Source: Leucobacter insecticola (GTDB lineage: Bacteria; Actinomycetota; Actinomycetes; Actinomycetales; Microbacteriaceae). From it: a DNA stretch of 64,000 nucleotides. Location of the stretch: the NCBI RefSeq assembly GCF_011382965.1, contig NZ_CP049934.1, positions 1,054,001 through 1,118,000 on the forward strand, given 5' to 3'. This document shows positions 29,083-37,129 of the stretch, piece by piece. The position numbers were made by a program, and so were the translations under genes. Within the stretch, counting starts at the first letter, position 1. Each line of letters opens with the position of its first letter. The notes beneath the pieces are model-generated. The model did no database searches. It saw only the letters and a program-made list of their open reading frames with translations, and was not told the origin of the DNA.

Positions 29083-29798
29083 ACGAAACGAGTCAATCAG
29101 ACATGAAGGGTGGCGCTGGCGCTGCTGCTGGCGCTGGCGCGTCGCCGATCCGGGTGGTGATCGTCGACGACCACCAGATATTCCGCACCGGGCTCCGCGC
29201 TGAGTTGGGGCCAGAACTCGAGGTTGTCGGCGAGGCGGCGACGGTCGATGAAGCGATCGCCGCTATCCCAACGCTGCAGCCCGACGTGGTACTTCTTGAC
29301 GTACACCTGCCCGGCGGCGCGGGCGGGGGAGGTGCGGAGGTGCTGCGCGAGACGGCCGCGCGGCCCGACATGACGCGCACCCAGTTTCTTGCGCTGAGCG
29401 TGTCGGATGCCGCCGACGATGTGGTGAGTGTGATCCGCGCGGGGGCCAGGGGTTACCTCACGAAGACCTCGTCCGGGGCTGAAGTGACCGCGGCCGTGCT
29501 GCGGGTCCACGGAGGCGACGCCGTGTTCTCCTCCAGGCTCGCAGGATTTGTGCTTGACGCATTTGGTGCGGGCACCGGTGAGACCGCCGCGGCCGATGAC
29601 GAGCTCGACCGGCTTTCCGCCCGGGAACAAGAGGTGATGCGCATGATCGCCCGCGGCTACGCCTATAAGGAGGTCGCCGCCGAACTTTTCCTCTCCGTGA
29701 AGACGGTGGAGACCCACGTCTCAAATGTGCTCCGCAAGCTGCAGCTCTCCAACCGCCACGAGCTCACGGCCTGGGCGCTCAGCCGTCGGCTGCTGTAG
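29079..29798 (+). CDS. LuxR-family (NarL-type) response regulator
   Basis: 239 residues. The receiver domain (about 25-150) has the acidic pair D30/D31 (VVIVDDHQIF), phospho-acceptor D74 (VVLLDVHLPGG) and Lys in YLTKTSSG. The C-terminal LuxR helix-turn-helix (about 178-235) reads LSAREQEVMRMIARGYAYKE, then LSVKTVETHVSNVLRKL. An Ala/Gly-rich N-terminal extension of about 22 residues precedes the receiver. It is coupled by a 4-bp overlap to the PspC kinase. Likely targets are the divergent pspC operon and itself, unproven. Confidence 0.9.
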   Translation: MNETSQSDMKGGAGAAAGAGASPIRVVIVDDHQIFRTGLRAELGPELEVVGEAATVDEAIAAIPTLQPDVVLLDVHLPGGAGGGGAEVLRETAARPDMTRTQFLALSVSDAADDVVSVIRAGARGYLTKTSSGAEVTAAVLRVHGGDAVFSSRLAGFVLDAFGAGTGETAAADDELDRLSAREQEVMRMIARGYAYKEVAAELFLSVKTVETHVSNVLRKLQLSNRHELTAWALSRRLL

Positions 29799-29807
29799 CT
29801 TCGTTCC

Positions 29808-31412
29808 TCAGCTCCAACCCGGCAGCCACATGTGAGCGCGCCAGAACCACTCGGCGACCGGCATTCCCGACCACACCGGGAAGAAGAGCACCGCAATCAC
29901 GACAGCGAACACCATGAATATGGCGACGGTGAGCCGCCTACTGAGGAGTGCTTCGGGATCCCGGCTGAGGTGGAAACCCGGCCGCAAGGTCCCCTGCGAT
30001 CCGCTTGGGATCCCCCACAGCATGCCGATCACGAGCGCAAGAGCGAGGGCCGAGAACGGCGTGAGTACCACCGCGTAGAACTGGAACACCGCCGAGCGTG
30101 ACACCGTGAGGAGCCAGGGCAGCCAACCCGCGAGGTACCCGGTAAGCACGAAGGCGCTCGCGAACATCAAGGGATGGCTTTCGACGGGTCCGCTTGCAAC
30201 AAACTCGGGGGCAGCGATCCTGAGCCTGCGATCCGCGACCATTTCATGCAGCACCAGCCAAGCCAGCATACAGAGCGCGGCTACTCCGCCCCAGGTCACG
30301 AGCAAGTTTGGCAGGGGTGAGATCCCGGAGATGACGCCCTCGCCTTCCTCATACATTGCGGTCGGACGCAGCCCGAGTGGCCAGGTGATCGGGTGCGCCT
30401 GGTACGGGTGCGCAGCGGAGAGCGTGCTGTGCCAGGCCAACATGTCGGCGTGGTATTCCCAGAGGCTCGCGATCCACGGCACGTCGGACTCTCGGCCCCA
30501 GGCATCCGGGCTTGCGATCCAGCCCGCCCAACTTGCGAGATACGTGGCGAGCGCAGTGGGCAGCGTGATTACGGCCGTGATGAGCGCCTGGGCGAGGGAT
30601 TGCCGCAGGGCTCCCGGCCAGCGAAGCTCTCTGCGCCGCAGGATCAGATCCCGAACCGCGATGAAGATGAGGAAGAACGCGAGCGGGTAGAGCCCCGACC
30701 ACTTGATCGACGCCGCCGCCCCAAAGGTGACGCCCGCCGCGAGCAGCCAGGGGCGGTTCCAGGTGATTGCCAACGCGTCAGCCGGTACTGGCAGCTCAGC
30801 CGGTGCTGGCAGCTCAGCCGGTTCAGAATCGCCGTTTCCAACCGGCTGACGTGCCAGTACCGGCTGACGTGCCGGGGAAATGCTTCGTAGCCCCTCCTGA
30901 TCCCTCCACACACACAGCGCGCCGAGCGTCACCGCGAGCGCCAGAAACCCGTCGAGCAGCGCGACTCGAGTGAGCACAATGTGTACGCCGTCGATCGCGA
31001 GGAGCAGCCCGGCCGTGCAGGCGACGAGCATGCTTCGAGACATGAGCCACCCCAGTCGCATCGTGATTCCGACCGTCGCCACCCCAGCGAGAGCGACCGC
31101 GCTGCGCCACCCCCAGCCGTTGTCGGGGCCGAATAGCAGCACTCCGAGTCCGATCAGCCATTTGCCGAGTGGTGGGTGAACCGCGTACGAGGCCTCAGCG
31201 GTGAATGCTGCGGGATCGCGGAAAGCTGGGTCGTCGTCTGGCCACACCGTCGGGAAGCCGTGCGCGAGCTGGCTGATCGCGTCGCGCACGTAATAGAGCT
31301 CGTCGAACACGAGTGAATCGGGCCGCCCGAGTGCCCAGAATCGCAGCACAGCGGCGATCCCGAGCACCGCAAGCGGGGCGATCCAGCGTAGATGGCGACG
31401 GGTGGCGAGCAT
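29808..31412 (-). CDS. pmt: Dolichyl/polyprenyl-phosphate-mannose protein mannosyltransferase (PMT family)
   Basis: 534 residues, about 11 membrane helices. Hallmarks are the acidic [14 protein letters not shown] near residue 37 (the Asp-Glu pair is essential in the family), [12 protein letters not shown] near 78, and the C-terminal [12 protein letters not shown] and [17 protein letters not shown]. It transfers mannose from polyprenyl-phosphate-mannose to secreted proteins outside the membrane. Residues about 182-215 form a repeat-rich insert ([28 protein letters not shown]) created by a palindromic DNA segment. TAGGCT-N6-ATG supports a leaderless start at 31412. Confidence 0.9.
   Translation of the reverse strand: MLATRRHLRWIAPLAVLGIAAVLRFWALGRPDSLVFDELYYVRDAISQLAHGFPTVWPDDDPAFRDPAAFTAEASYAVHPPLGKWLIGLGVLLFGPDNGWGWRSAVALAGVATVGITMRLGWLMSRSMLVACTAGLLLAIDGVHIVLTRVALLDGFLALAVTLGALCVWRDQEGLRSISPARQPVLARQPVGNGDSEPAELPAPAELPVPADALAITWNRPWLLAAGVTFGAAASIKWSGLYPLAFFLIFIAVRDLILRRRELRWPGALRQSLAQALITAVITLPTALATYLASWAGWIASPDAWGRESDVPWIASLWEYHADMLAWHSTLSAAHPYQAHPITWPLGLRPTAMYEEGEGVISGISPLPNLLVTWGGVAALCMLAWLVLHEMVADRRLRIAAPEFVASGPVESHPLMFASAFVLTGYLAGWLPWLLTVSRSAVFQFYAVVLTPFSALALALVIGMLWGIPSGSQGTLRPGFHLSRDPEALLSRRLTVAIFMVFAVVIAVLFFPVWSGMPVAEWFWRAHMWLPGWS
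30777..30868. repeat. Palindromic repeat inserted in frame within the PMT gene
   Basis: GTCAGCCGGTACTGGC (30777-30792) and GCCAGTACCGGCTGAC (30853-30868) are a perfect 16-bp inverted repeat. Between them, CAGCCGGTnCTGGCAGCT words repeat directly and AACCGGCTGAC faces CTCAGCCGGTT. Confidence 0.8.
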
Positions 31413-31418
31413 GGATCA

Positions 31419-31424
31419 AGCCTA
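31419..31424 (-). promoter_or_regulatory. -10 element TAGGCT of pmt
   Basis: On the minus strand TAGGCT is followed by 6 nt and the ATG at 31412, the leaderless spacing. Confidence 0.5.
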
Positions 31425-31485
31425 TGCGGCCATCGCGCTCTGCCGGGTCTGGTGGGTCTGGTGTGCCTGCCTTCCTAGCACCTCC

Positions 31486-31535
31486 GTGTGCGCAAGTTGT
31501 TCTTATGGGCTTGGATAACAACAATCTGAGCACAC
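31486..31535. repeat. 50-bp palindromic element, copy A
   Basis: It starts GTGTGCGCAAGTTGTT and ends AACAACAATCTGAGCACAC. About 40 of 50 bases match the copy at 55885-55934, with no gaps. It lies between the divergent pmt and proS genes. Confidence 0.75.
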
Positions 31536-31550
31536 GCGGGGCTTGGCAGC

Positions 31551-31579
31551 GGGTGGGGTTACGGGGTGGGGCTGCGGGG
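31551..31579 (+). other. Candidate G-quadruplex tract upstream of proS
   Basis: Five runs of three or four G separated by loops of 1-4 nt (GGGTGGGGTTACGGGG, then TGGGGCTGCGGGG). Further G runs continue to about 31640. It ends about 75 bp before the proS -10. Confidence 0.55.
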
Positions 31580-31654
31580 CCTGGCTGCGGGTGGGTCGGG
31601 GGCTTGGCTGCGGGGGTGGGCCTGGGGCGGGTCGGGCCGAGTCGAGGGAAGGGC

Positions 31655-31660
31655 TACGAT
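31655..31660 (+). promoter_or_regulatory. -10 element TACGAT of proS
   Basis: TACGAT, 6 nt, then GTG 31667: the leaderless spacing seen for several genes in this window. Confidence 0.5.
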
Positions 31661-31666
31661 GGTGGG

Positions 31667-33454
31667 GTGATTACCCGTCTCAGCAGCTACTTCCTGAAAA
31701 CCCTTCGCGAGGATCCCTCCGACGCCGAGGTCGCCAGCCACCGGCTCCTCGTGCGCGCCGGGTATATTCGCCGCCAGGCTCCCGGCGTCTTCGGCTGGAT
31801 GCCGCTGGGGCTGCGGGTGAAGGGCAAACTCGAGCAGATTATTCGTGACGAGATGCATGCGGCAGGCGCACACGAGGTGCACTTCCCCGGGCTACTGCCG
31901 CGCGAGCCCTACGAGGCGACCGGGCGTTGGGAAGAATATGGCGACGCGCTGTTTCGACTGCAGGATCGCCACGGCGCCGATTACCTGCTCGCGCCGACGC
32001 ACGAGGAAGTCTTCACACTGATGGTGAAAGACATCGTGACGTCCTACAAAGATTTGCCGCTGACGCTGTTCCAGATCCAGGATAAGTACCGAGACGAGGC
32101 CCGCCCGCGCGCAGGCCTCCTCCGCGGCCGCGAGTTCACCATGAAGGACGCCTACAGCTTCGACACCACCGACGCGGGGCTCGACGCGAGCTACCAGAAG
32201 CAGCGCGACGCCTATGAGCGGATCTTCGCGCGGCTCGGGCTCGAATACGTGATCGTGTCTGCCGATGCCGGGGCAATGGGGGGATCCCGCAGCGAGGAGT
32301 TCCTGCTGCCCATCTCGATTGGCGAAGACACCTTCGTGCGTTCGGCGGGTGGGTACGCCGCGAATGTTGAGGCCTACGAGACACCGACGCCCGCCGCACA
32401 GCCCATCGAGGGGCTGCCCGCCGCTATCGATCTTGCTCCCGCGGACACGCCGACCATTGACACGCTGGTTGCCCACCTGAATGCGGCCATGCCTCGCGAG
32501 GACGGCCGATCCTGGGCCGCCGCAGACACGCTGAAGAACATTGTGCTCGCGGTGACCCCGGTGGCCGGTGAGCATGCGGGCGAGCGTGAGATTCTGGTGG
32601 TCGCGATCCCTGGCGACCGCGACGTCGATATGAAGCGCGCCGAGGTGGCGTTCGCCGGCTGCGAGGTTGAGCCCGCGACTCCTGCCGATCTTGAGAAGAT
32701 TCCGCAGATCGTGCGCGGCTACATTGGGCCTGGCGTTCTCGGCTCGGGATCCGGCGCCGTGCTTGGACTCGAAGGAAGTTCGGGCCTGCGCTACCTGCTG
32801 GATCCGCGTATCGTCCCCGGCACCGCGTGGGTGACCGGCGCGAACAAGGACCGCGTGCACGTTGCCGGGCTTGTTGCCGGGCGTGATTTTGTGGGCGATG
32901 GCAGTGTGGACATTGCGAATGTGCGCGACGGGGATCTGGCGCCCGACGGCTCGGGGCCGATTGAGACGGCGCGCGGCATGGAGATCGGGCACGTGTTCCA
33001 GTTGGGCCGCAAGTACGCGGAGGCGCTGGGGCTTCGTGTACTTGATGAGAATGGCAAGCTGGTCACCGTGACGATGGGCTCCTACGGCATCGGCGTGACC
33101 CGGATCATGGCGATCCTTGCCGAGTTGCACCATGACGACCGAGGCCTGATCTGGCCCGCTGCGATTGCGCCCTTTGACGTGCACGTGGTGGCGACGGGTA
33201 AGGATCCCGAAGTTGCTGCCATCGCGGAGTCCCTTGCCGCAAGGCTCGATGCCGCAGGTGTTGAGGTTTTGTTCGACGACCGCCCCAAGGTGTCGCCCGG
33301 CGTGAAGTTTGGAGATGCCGAGCTGCTGGGGATGCCGCGGGTCGTGGTGGTCGGGCGCGATGCGGCCGAGGGTTTTGCTGAGGTATGGGATCGGGCGAGC
33401 GGGGCGAAGGATCGCGTGGCGATCGCGGATGTTCCGGCGCTGTTCGGGGTGTAG
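31667..33454 (+). CDS. proS: Prolyl-tRNA synthetase (bacterial type)
   Basis: 595 residues, the usual length for the bacterial form with the inserted editing domain. It charges tRNA-Pro. Class II motif 2 reads [20 protein letters not shown] with [12 protein letters not shown]. The INS editing domain spans about 225-400. Motif 3 is [16 protein letters not shown] near 465-480, followed by the anticodon-binding domain ([20 protein letters not shown]). An upstream in-frame extension to 31313 is rejected because family homology starts at [20 protein letters not shown] and TACGAT-N6-GTG fits 31667. Confidence 0.95.
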   Translation: MITRLSSYFLKTLREDPSDAEVASHRLLVRAGYIRRQAPGVFGWMPLGLRVKGKLEQIIRDEMHAAGAHEVHFPGLLPREPYEATGRWEEYGDALFRLQDRHGADYLLAPTHEEVFTLMVKDIVTSYKDLPLTLFQIQDKYRDEARPRAGLLRGREFTMKDAYSFDTTDAGLDASYQKQRDAYERIFARLGLEYVIVSADAGAMGGSRSEEFLLPISIGEDTFVRSAGGYAANVEAYETPTPAAQPIEGLPAAIDLAPADTPTIDTLVAHLNAAMPREDGRSWAAADTLKNIVLAVTPVAGEHAGEREILVVAIPGDRDVDMKRAEVAFAGCEVEPATPADLEKIPQIVRGYIGPGVLGSGSGAVLGLEGSSGLRYLLDPRIVPGTAWVTGANKDRVHVAGLVAGRDFVGDGSVDIANVRDGDLAPDGSGPIETARGMEIGHVFQLGRKYAEALGLRVLDENGKLVTVTMGSYGIGVTRIMAILAELHHDDRGLIWPAAIAPFDVHVVATGKDPEVAAIAESLAARLDAAGVEVLFDDRPKVSPGVKFGDAELLGMPRVVVVGRDAAEGFAEVWDRASGAKDRVAIADVPALFGV

Positions 33455-33854
33455 TTCCTCCGCCTTGAGTTCCTCGACCCTGCTGTGTCGCTCGGTGCCC
33501 CGGGCTGAAGATGCGCTGATCCGAACCAGAAGCCTATTCGCTTAGATACCCAGCTGTTTGGGGGAGGTCCAGGGGTCCTTGCGGAGTGTGTTTTTCCGCT
33601 CGCCGGCTGCCAAGGATTTGTGTCGTGACATGGAACTTTGGGGCCTTCCCGCTGCGAGTTTCAGAGGAGAATTCATTCTCCGTCCACAGGGTGAGTATTG
33701 TGCCTCTTAGGCACCAAGTTATCCACATATTGCCGGATTTTTGTTTCTCGCATTCCTTGGCATGTAGCTTGGCAATTGGTTGACCTTCCGGTTAATCCAG
33801 ACCGTGTCACGTAGTGCACGGGAGTTTTCCAAGTGCAACATGTGAGGATTTCTA
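33455..33854. other. 400-bp AT-richer leader region of the type VII-like cassette
   Basis: No convincing ORF. From about 33580 it is clearly more AT-rich than its surroundings. It holds the perfect palindrome GGAGAATTCATTCTCC (33666-33681), TTATCCACA-like words near 33719, and a TTGACC word near 33780. The promoter of the downstream five genes probably lies here. Confidence 0.5.
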
Positions 33855-34148
33855 ATGGCTGGCATTAACGTAACCTACGATCGAATCGAAACGGCCGCGG
33901 CAAAGCTGGGCAGCGGCCGCGACACGATCACTCAAAACTTTCGTGATCTGCAGACTCAGATTAACGAGTTGGTGCAGTCGGGGTTCGTGACAGAGCTTGC
34001 GTCCGACAAGTTCAATGCGGCGTATAACGACTACACGGCGAGCGCGAACATCTGCGTTGACAAGCTCACCGAGATTCAGATGTTCCTGACGCAGACCGCG
34101 GCAGCGATGCGCGAGATGGATTCGCAGATCGCCGCGAAGATCAACTAG
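33855..34148 (+). CDS. WXG100-family type VII secretion substrate/partner
   Basis: 97 residues, the usual WXG100 size: two helices joined by a tight turn (NELVQSGFVTELASDKF). The usual Trp-x-Gly of the turn is replaced by Ser-Gly-Phe, as in several actinobacterial members. Such proteins are exported as dimers by an EccC/EssC ATPase, here encoded 3 kb downstream. The ATG at 33855 has a GAGGA ribosome site about 8 nt upstream. First gene of the cassette. Confidence 0.85.
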   Translation: MAGINVTYDRIETAAAKLGSGRDTITQNFRDLQTQINELVQSGFVTELASDKFNAAYNDYTASANICVDKLTEIQMFLTQTAAAMREMDSQIAAKIN

Positions 34149-34174
34149 ACGGGTAATGCGGCCCCTCGCCGCGG

Positions 34175-34220
34175 GTTGAGCGTGCCAAGCGATCCAAAGT
34201 CTAGTTTGCGCGCTCAACCG
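34175..34220. repeat. Inverted repeat between the two small type VII genes
   Basis: GGTTGAGCG (34175-34183) and CGCTCAACC (34212-34220) form a 9-bp stem with a 28-nt loop. It belongs to the GGTTGAGCG repeat family also near 13788, 19190 and 61713. It may weaken read-through from the WXG100 gene to the next gene. Confidence 0.6.
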
Positions 34221-34264
34221 CAATCGCTGCATATTTCTGACCAATTCATTCGAGAGGAGCCCTG

Positions 34265-34573
34265 GTGTCTGAGCAATTCAAGATTACTGATGCAGAGCTA
34301 AAGACCGCGGGTGAGTGTCTGGTGGCGGCGTCCTATGCGATGGAGGTCTTCGAGAAGAAGGCGCCGGGGCAGTTTGCAAGTCTGACGGGTATTGGCGAAA
34401 CGGTGCAGCAGTTTTTGAAGAGCCTTGAAGAAGCGCGTTTCGCGCTTGCGGATGCGGCGAAGACGGGTGCGCAGGAAGTCGCGGGAGTCATGCAGGTGAG
34501 CAAGTCGCTTGACCAGCACATCGCAAACTCGCTGCAGAGTGGCTTCCTGGTATCAGGATCGAAGAAAAAATGA
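34265..34573 (+). CDS. Small helical protein of the type VII-like cassette
   Basis: 102 residues, all predicted helical (LKTAGECLVAASYAMEVFEKK, FLKSLEEARFALADAAKTGA), ending in a Lys-rich GSKKK. No signal peptide. Its size and helix-turn-helix pattern resemble EspC/WXG-like partners, but no diagnostic motif is visible. The GTG start at 34265 has GAGGAG just upstream. The stop overlaps the next ATG by 4 bp (ATGA). A substrate or chaperone for the FHA-EccC ATPase is likely but unproven. Confidence 0.7.
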   Translation: MSEQFKITDAELKTAGECLVAASYAMEVFEKKAPGQFASLTGIGETVQQFLKSLEEARFALADAAKTGAQEVAGVMQVSKSLDQHIANSLQSGFLVSGSKKK

Positions 34574-36527
34574 CTGATGTTCCCGCTGATGCAGCCTCGG
34601 TGCTACCAAATGCGACTCCAAAAGCCGGCGGCACCGGCAAGATTGATGCCGCTGCGGCGTTCGCGCAGGAGTTGGTGAACGACGCGAACCAGTTTCAGCT
34701 TTCGGTGCAGGGCGCCCAGAGCGAGTTTTATGGTGTGAAGAGCAAAGGCATCGACAAGCTCGATGCGAAACTCGGCGATCGGTTGATTCCCGGCGCGCAG
34801 ACGCTGGAACGGAGTGCGTCTGAATCGAAGGCCGCGTTTGACACCTATGCGGCGGAGGTCACCCGCATCAACAAGGATGCTGACCGGGTCGTTGAGCAGA
34901 TCAATGACGCCTTGGCTACCATACGTATTGCTGTCGGAACCATCGATGAGATCTCCCGGATAATTCGCTCGTACCAAACGTATACCTGGCGGGATGTCCC
35001 GCCTGGAGCAATGCCGGATCCGCGGTTAGGTTCCGATGCGGCGGATCTTACGTCTGCTGAGCGCGCGGTGGAAGTGCAGACGCTTCGCTCCGTTTATGAG
35101 TATCAGTGGGGCGTTGCAACCTCGAATTGGCTGAGTGCGGTCGCTGACATCAATCGCGCGGTGCAGACCTGGTCAACTCTGATCAAGGAGCGCGAATCTG
35201 CTGAAGGCGCTTTGGTGAAGGCTCTCGAGATGACCGGGATTGGCGAACTCATCTCGATTAATGGTGGTGTATCAGGCCTACCCGCATTCACTATCGCCCA
35301 GAGAGTCTCGGGCGAACTCTGGGGCGAGGAATCGGCGGCGCTAAGTCTCGCGAAGGAACACCCGCTCCTAGAGAATTTGTTGGGAACATCGGATGGTGAA
35401 CGGTCTTTTGAGTCGCCTCCCCACCCGATATTGTTGCCGCGAATTGGGCCGCTCTATCGCCAGAGCAACAAGAGCGACTGATTGCCGAGGTGCCCTGGGT
35501 GATTGGCAACTTGCCGGGTCTGCCTTTTGGCGTGCGTGACCGTGCGAACCGCATGTTGCTGGAGTACTACGCCCTGCATGGTGGAGAGATGAGTGCGGCC
35601 TGCAGCAAAGCGTTCGCCGAAGTGATGCAGGCGGTGAACGCAGACGACGGCGAACCGCCAGTGTCGGTCGTCGCACTCAACTTGGAGGGCCCCGTGCCGA
35701 TGGTGGCGATGGGGTATGGAGACCTCGACGCCGCACAAAACTTGACTGTGGAGTCAGCGGGGATGTTCAGTAATGCTGATGCCGCACTCCCCGGTTGGGA
35801 CACAGCGAGCAAGAATCTGTACGCTGAGCAGGTCACTCTTCTCGAACGATCGGGGCGAGACATAGAAGGCAACGCAGTGATCGTCTATCTTGAGTACGAT
35901 ACGCCAGACCTTGTGACAGTTCTGATGCCTTTCTCCGCGCGCACGGGTGCGGAGCGCCTGGCGCTGGAGATTGACGGCGTGTTTGCTACACGTGCCGCGA
36001 ATGTGCCCCTGCCGAACCTCGCTGCGCTTGCGCACTCCTACGGCACCACAACAATGGCAAATGCACTCACTCTCGTAACTCATAAGGTGCAATCCTTCAC
36101 AATGCTTGCTTCGGCTGGGCTTGATGGTCAAAAAATCAAAGACTTTTCCGACCTCAAAGTGGAATCTGCGCCAGATGGATCCCCTGCGATCTACACCACC
36201 ATGGCGTCGAAAGATTATGTAGCTCGAATAGGTTCGAGTCTTTCAGGCAGGTTGCAGCCGAATCCCGAGGTTGCTTTGAAGTGGCCGACTATTGACGGCG
36301 CGCACCAGTTTTCCTCCGATGGGGCAGGGGAGTTTAGTCCTACGACTGGCCACCCTCTACTCGCCGCAGATGGTGGTGGGTACATGGACGAAGGAACGCA
36401 GGCACTGTGGAACTCTGCCGCAGTGACGATGGGTGCTGCTGATTTGGTGGTTGGCGAGCTGAACGTGACCTCCACGCCGGTGTGGCAAGTTGCCATGCAA
36501 GTGGCACACGAACTGGGGGCAATGTGA
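34570..36527 (+). CDS. WXG-like helical domain fused to DUF1023 alpha/beta hydrolase (frame switch)
   Basis: About 652 residues after adding one C at CCCC 35419-35422. That joins ...RSFESPPP to PDIVAANWAALSPEQQERL and then IAEVPWVIGNLPGLPFGV, the conserved entry to DUF1023. The first ~280 residues are long helices (FAQELVNDANQFQLSVQGAQ, VEQINDALATIRIAVG) resembling WXG100/LXG targeting regions. The hydrolase nucleophile is the Ser in LAHSYGTTTMANAL (about residue 489). DUF1023 proteins commonly sit in actinobacterial type VII loci. The combination suggests a secreted or cell-wall lipolytic or peptidic enzyme, or a toxin-like effector. Coupled by 4-bp overlaps on both sides. Confidence 0.75.
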
Positions 36528-37129
36528 TTCGAAAATGCCTAATCCTTTTGATGTGTTCGTCTTTGTTGATCTTGGGGGGGTGTAGTTCGGTGCCGGTTGT
36601 GTCGGATTCAGATGTCGCGAATAACTCGTCTGCGGAGGAGCAGCTCGCGTGGCTTGAAAGCGAGCTTACGCAGGCGATGCAGGTCGTAGGCCAAGAAGAA
36701 GGATGGTGGAAGTACAAGCCAGAGAATCTCTGGGAAACGAATAGAGAAGCCATTCTCGCGAACCTTCGTGTGCAGTCATGTCGTCCGAACCAGAAGGGAG
36801 TTCAGCCTGGTAGATATGAAATCAGACTCGGAAACCGTGAAGTAGCGGACTGGGCTGAGGCCGCAGAGCGGTTGCGCACATTCTGGACCGATCAAGGGTG
36901 GACGGTGAGCTACATTGTGCCGCCTGGAAGCACTCAGACGCCGATGGAATACTTCCGAGCGGATCGCGAAGACGGAGCCTATCTGGCGTTCAATGCTGGG
37001 GATAACTTTGTTGCGCTGGACGTGCATACCGCGTGCTCGACGAGCAATCTGTATCCGCAACGACCCGCGAATCCACCGAATCTGAAGGGGACTCCTGAAG
37101 GAGAGACCCCGCCCGAAACAGAGCAATGA
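36524..37129 (+). CDS. Lipoprotein of the type VII-like cassette
   Basis: 201 residues. GTG 36524 overlaps the stop of the hydrolase gene. A short signal peptide with lipobox LLILGGC (Cys about residue 19) predicts a lipid-anchored, exported protein. The mature part holds WGQEEGWWKY-like aromatic residues (GQEEGWWKYKPENLWETNRE), two further cysteines (RVQSC and HTACST), and a Pro/Glu-rich C-terminus. I do not recognise a family. The position between hydrolase and EccC suggests an immunity protein or a structural partner; both are inference. Confidence 0.75.
   Translation: MIRKCLILLMCSSLLILGGCSSVPVVSDSDVANNSSAEEQLAWLESELTQAMQVVGQEEGWWKYKPENLWETNREAILANLRVQSCRPNQKGVQPGRYEIRLGNREVADWAEAAERLRTFWTDQGWTVSYIVPPGSTQTPMEYFRADREDGAYLAFNAGDNFVALDVHTACSTSNLYPQRPANPPNLKGTPEGETPPETEQ

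Noticed and set aside
31892..33184. 430-codon frame antisense to proS
   Set aside because: Shadow of the ProS codons with no family features or start signal.
33586..33783. 65-codon ORF in the type VII leader
   Set aside because: Atypical codon use, no ribosome site, and it overlaps the AT-rich putative promoter region.
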